NCBI RefSeq assembly: GCF_013283875.1
Contig: NZ_CP054139.1
Span: forward strand, 1,054,001-1,118,000
Length of the DNA stretch: 64,000 nucleotides
DNA from: Mucilaginibacter mali
Lineage (GTDB): Bacteria; Bacteroidota; Bacteroidia; Sphingobacteriales; Sphingobacteriaceae
Reading direction: 5' to 3'
The position numbers were made by a program, and so were the translations under genes. Below, piece by piece: positions 62,411 through 64,000 of the stretch (position 1 is the stretch's first letter; the number at the start of each line of letters is the position of its first letter). The notes under the pieces are model-generated. The model made no database searches. It was not told the DNA's origin and worked only from the letters and a program-made list of their open reading frames with translations.

Positions 62411-63169
62411 ATGGCTAAAATTGCATTAATAACCGGTGCCACATCGGGCATTGGCGAAGCTTGCGCCCACGTGTTCGCCCGCGAACGTTATGATCTGATA
62501 CTGACCGGCCGCCGCATGGACAGGCTGGAAGAACTATCCGCACATCTGAAAGAAGAATATAACGTAGACGCGACCCTGCTAAATTTTGACGTACGCGACC
62601 GCGATGAAACCGTTAAAAATTTGGAAAGCCTGCCCGACGAATGGAAAAAGGTAAATGTCCTGGTTAATAATGCCGGCCTTAGCCTGGGTTTAGAGCCATT
62701 TCAGCAAGGTAGCTATGATGACTGGGATACCATGATCGATACCAACATTAAAGGCCTGTTGTATGTAAGCAAGGTGGTTGCCAACTGGATGATCGCTAAC
62801 AAAACCGGGCATATCATCAATCTTGGTTCGATAGCAGGCAAGGAAGTATATCCCAACGGCAACGTTTACTGCGCCAGTAAGCACGCGGTTGATGCCTTAA
62901 ATAAAGGCATGCGTATCGATCTGCTGCCGCACGGCATAAAAGTAACGGCTGTACACCCCGGAGCGGTGGAAACAGAATTTTCTGAAGTGCGTTTTAAAGG
63001 CGATAAAGCCCGGGCCAAAAAGGTTTACGAGGGGTTTGAACCATTGGTAGCCGCCGATGTTGCCGAGACCATCTGGTTTGCCGCGTCGCGCCCGGCGCAT
63101 GTAAATATTAACGAATTAACAGTAATGCCCACCGCGCAATCGGGCGGGGCGAATATATTTAGAAAATAG
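62411..63169 (+). CDS. Short-chain dehydrogenase (YdfG-like)
   Basis: The 252-residue enzyme shows TGATSGIGEACA (cofactor loop), NNAGLSLG, and the catalytic YCASKHA (YxxxK). The sequence NLGSIAGKEVYPNG is typical of the serine/3-hydroxy acid dehydrogenase group (YdfG-like). An earlier frame adds 30 residues from the repeat region and is rejected. Substrate: serine or 3-hydroxypropionate-like (inference). Confidence 0.92.
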   Translation: MAKIALITGATSGIGEACAHVFARERYDLILTGRRMDRLEELSAHLKEEYNVDATLLNFDVRDRDETVKNLESLPDEWKKVNVLVNNAGLSLGLEPFQQGSYDDWDTMIDTNIKGLLYVSKVVANWMIANKTGHIINLGSIAGKEVYPNGNVYCASKHAVDALNKGMRIDLLPHGIKVTAVHPGAVETEFSEVRFKGDKARAKKVYEGFEPLVAADVAETIWFAASRPAHVNINELTVMPTAQSGGANIFRK

Positions 63170-63271
63170 TCGGAAAAGTCCGGAAGTCAGAAAAGACCGA
63201 AAGATATTTCTCTAAACAACTGAACTATAAACAATCTTCCGGACTTTCGGACTTTCCCGACTTCCGGACTT
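63169..63271. repeat. GTCCGGAAGTC...GACTTCCGGAC inverted repeat
   Basis: GTCGGAAAAGTCCGGAAGTC and its inverse (CGACTTCCGGACTT) with an inner CTTCCGGACTTTCGGACTTT run occupy the gap after the SDR stop. Confidence 0.7.
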
Positions 63272-63282
63272 AACAAAAACAC

Positions 63283-63732
63283 ATGTCACTAATAACTACT
63301 ATAGACCAGGACATCAAGCAAGCCATGCTGGCCAAACAGGATGTTAAACTACGGGGCCTGCGCGCCATTAAATCGGCATTGCTATTGGCCCGTACAGAAA
63401 AAGGCGCATCGGAAGAGATCAGCGAAGAAACCGAGATCAAGGTGTTGCAGAAACTCATTAAACAACGTAAGGAATCGGCTGATATCTACAAGGCGCAAAA
63501 CCGCGAAGACCTTTACAAAATAGAGGCCGAAGAAATGGAAGTGATAGAAGTTTACCTGCCAAAGCAAATGGACAGGGCGGATATAGAGGCGTTTATTAAA
63601 GATCTGATCGGCAGGGTAGGTGCTACTTCTGTTAAAGATATGGGCAAAGTAATGGGCGCCGCCAATAAAGAACTGGCAGGCAAAGCCGATGGCCGGACGA
63701 TATCGGAAGTGGTAAAACAATTATTGGCATAA
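63283..63732 (+). CDS. GatB/YqeY domain protein
   Basis: The 149-residue protein is a stand-alone tRNA amidotransferase-B tail-like domain of the YqeY family: MSLITTIDQDIKQAMLAKQD, then ESADIYKAQNREDLYKIEAEEM and GRTISEVVKQLLA. The family is linked to translation but its exact role is unclear. Length is normal. Follows the SDR gene by 113 bases of repeat. Confidence 0.93.
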   Translation: MSLITTIDQDIKQAMLAKQDVKLRGLRAIKSALLLARTEKGASEEISEETEIKVLQKLIKQRKESADIYKAQNREDLYKIEAEEMEVIEVYLPKQMDRADIEAFIKDLIGRVGATSVKDMGKVMGAANKELAGKADGRTISEVVKQLLA

Positions 63733-63852
63733 ATTTGCTTTTATACTTGTAAGTAAACAGCAATAACCTATTTTTATAACCAAATAGTTTGTTTTTGTAC
63801 CAATTTGCAAAACAGGCTGAATGTGCATTTTTAATATAAAGGATAGTAATTT

Positions 63853-64000
63853 ATGGATCTCGTACTGAAGGAAGAACACGGTTTCAGCTATATTGATGAA
63901 GGCGAAGGCGAGGTGCTGCTACTATTACACGGCCTGATGGGCGCGTTAAGCAACTGGGAACGGGTTGTTGAAGAGTTCAGATCGGAGTATAGGGTAATTA
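63853..64000 (+). CDS. Alpha/beta hydrolase, N-terminal fragment cut by the window end
   Basis: Starts ATG at 63853: MDLVLKEEHGFSYIDEGEGE, then VLLLLHGLMGALSNWERVV. The HGLMG segment is the oxyanion-hole region of alpha/beta hydrolases. The catalytic Ser, Asp and His lie beyond the window. Confidence 0.75.
   Translation, partial: MDLVLKEEHGFSYIDEGEGEVLLLLHGLMGALSNWERVVEEFRSEYRVI

Overview
The window looks like a chromosomal segment of a Bacteroidota bacterium of the Sphingobacteriaceae type (Mucilaginibacter or Pedobacter-like; the genus is inference). Supporting signs are promoters with the TAnnTTTG -7 element, a short primary sigma factor of 286 residues, a TonB-dependent receptor paired with a DUF4249 lipoprotein, type IX secretion parts (PorT, PorP/SprF, and a giant PKD protein with a gliding-type C-terminal domain), a NrtR-like Nudix regulator, and 7TMR-DISM signalling. 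No rRNA, tRNA or CRISPR array was recognised.

Layout. 0-5 kb: acyl-CoA synthetase, two tiny His-rich envelope proteins, a TonB-C domain protein, and P5C dehydrogenase. 5-11.3 kb: a first beta-carbonic anhydrase, a DUF1275 membrane protein, three tandem TonB-C paralogues, then a bicarbonate-type SulP transporter / second carbonic anhydrase operon. 11.5-16.6 kb: acyl-CoA carboxylase beta subunit, a GIY-YIG nuclease gene boxed by perfect 30-bp inverted repeats, an EVE/PUA-like reader protein, a DUF92 protein, a duplicated DoxX-like protein and a DUF1080 hydrolase. 16.6-22.1 kb: a small antitoxin-like gene, a frameshifted leucine-rich-repeat gene, and the rpsL-rpsG-fusA-rpsJ operon. 22.3-28.9 kb: small genes, an A+T-rich two-gene AAA ATPase/TOPRIM-like cassette, a TonB receptor/DUF4249 pair and mscL. 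29-43.7 kb: rpoN, a CPBP protease, SprF plus the PKD adhesin, a divergent response regulator and sensor kinase, Nudix regulator, M28 peptidase, and a LolD/small protein/HAD operon. 43.8-52.8 kb: two tandem S41 peptidase lipoproteins, smc, and an aminotransferase. 52.8-55.2 kb: a cluster with a cysteine-rich fulvocin C-like lipoprotein, a thioredoxin-fold membrane protein and a DUF1573 lipoprotein. 55.7-64 kb: rpoD, a CPBP protein, a DoxX pair, MBL hydrolase, CoA-transferase A, ubiE-porT, SDR, YqeY, and a truncated alpha/beta hydrolase.

How genes work together. Clear functional units are SulP plus carbonic anhydrase (inorganic carbon), the str operon (translation), the receptor/DUF4249 pair (nutrient uptake), SprF plus PKD adhesin (type IX secretion to the surface), and ubiE-porT (menaquinone gene coupled to a secretion gene, a common Bacteroidota arrangement).

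The most striking non-genic trait is that nearly every long intergenic gap is occupied by palindromic or inverted repeats of at least ten families. The best candidates for undescribed biology are: (1) the GIY-YIG gene inside identical 30-bp inverted repeats, similar in logic to a REP element with its own nuclease; (2) the A+T-rich ATPase/TOPRIM-like pair with overlapping stop and start, which resembles two-gene anti-phage systems; and (3) the fulvocin C-like cassette with its own thioredoxin-fold membrane partner.
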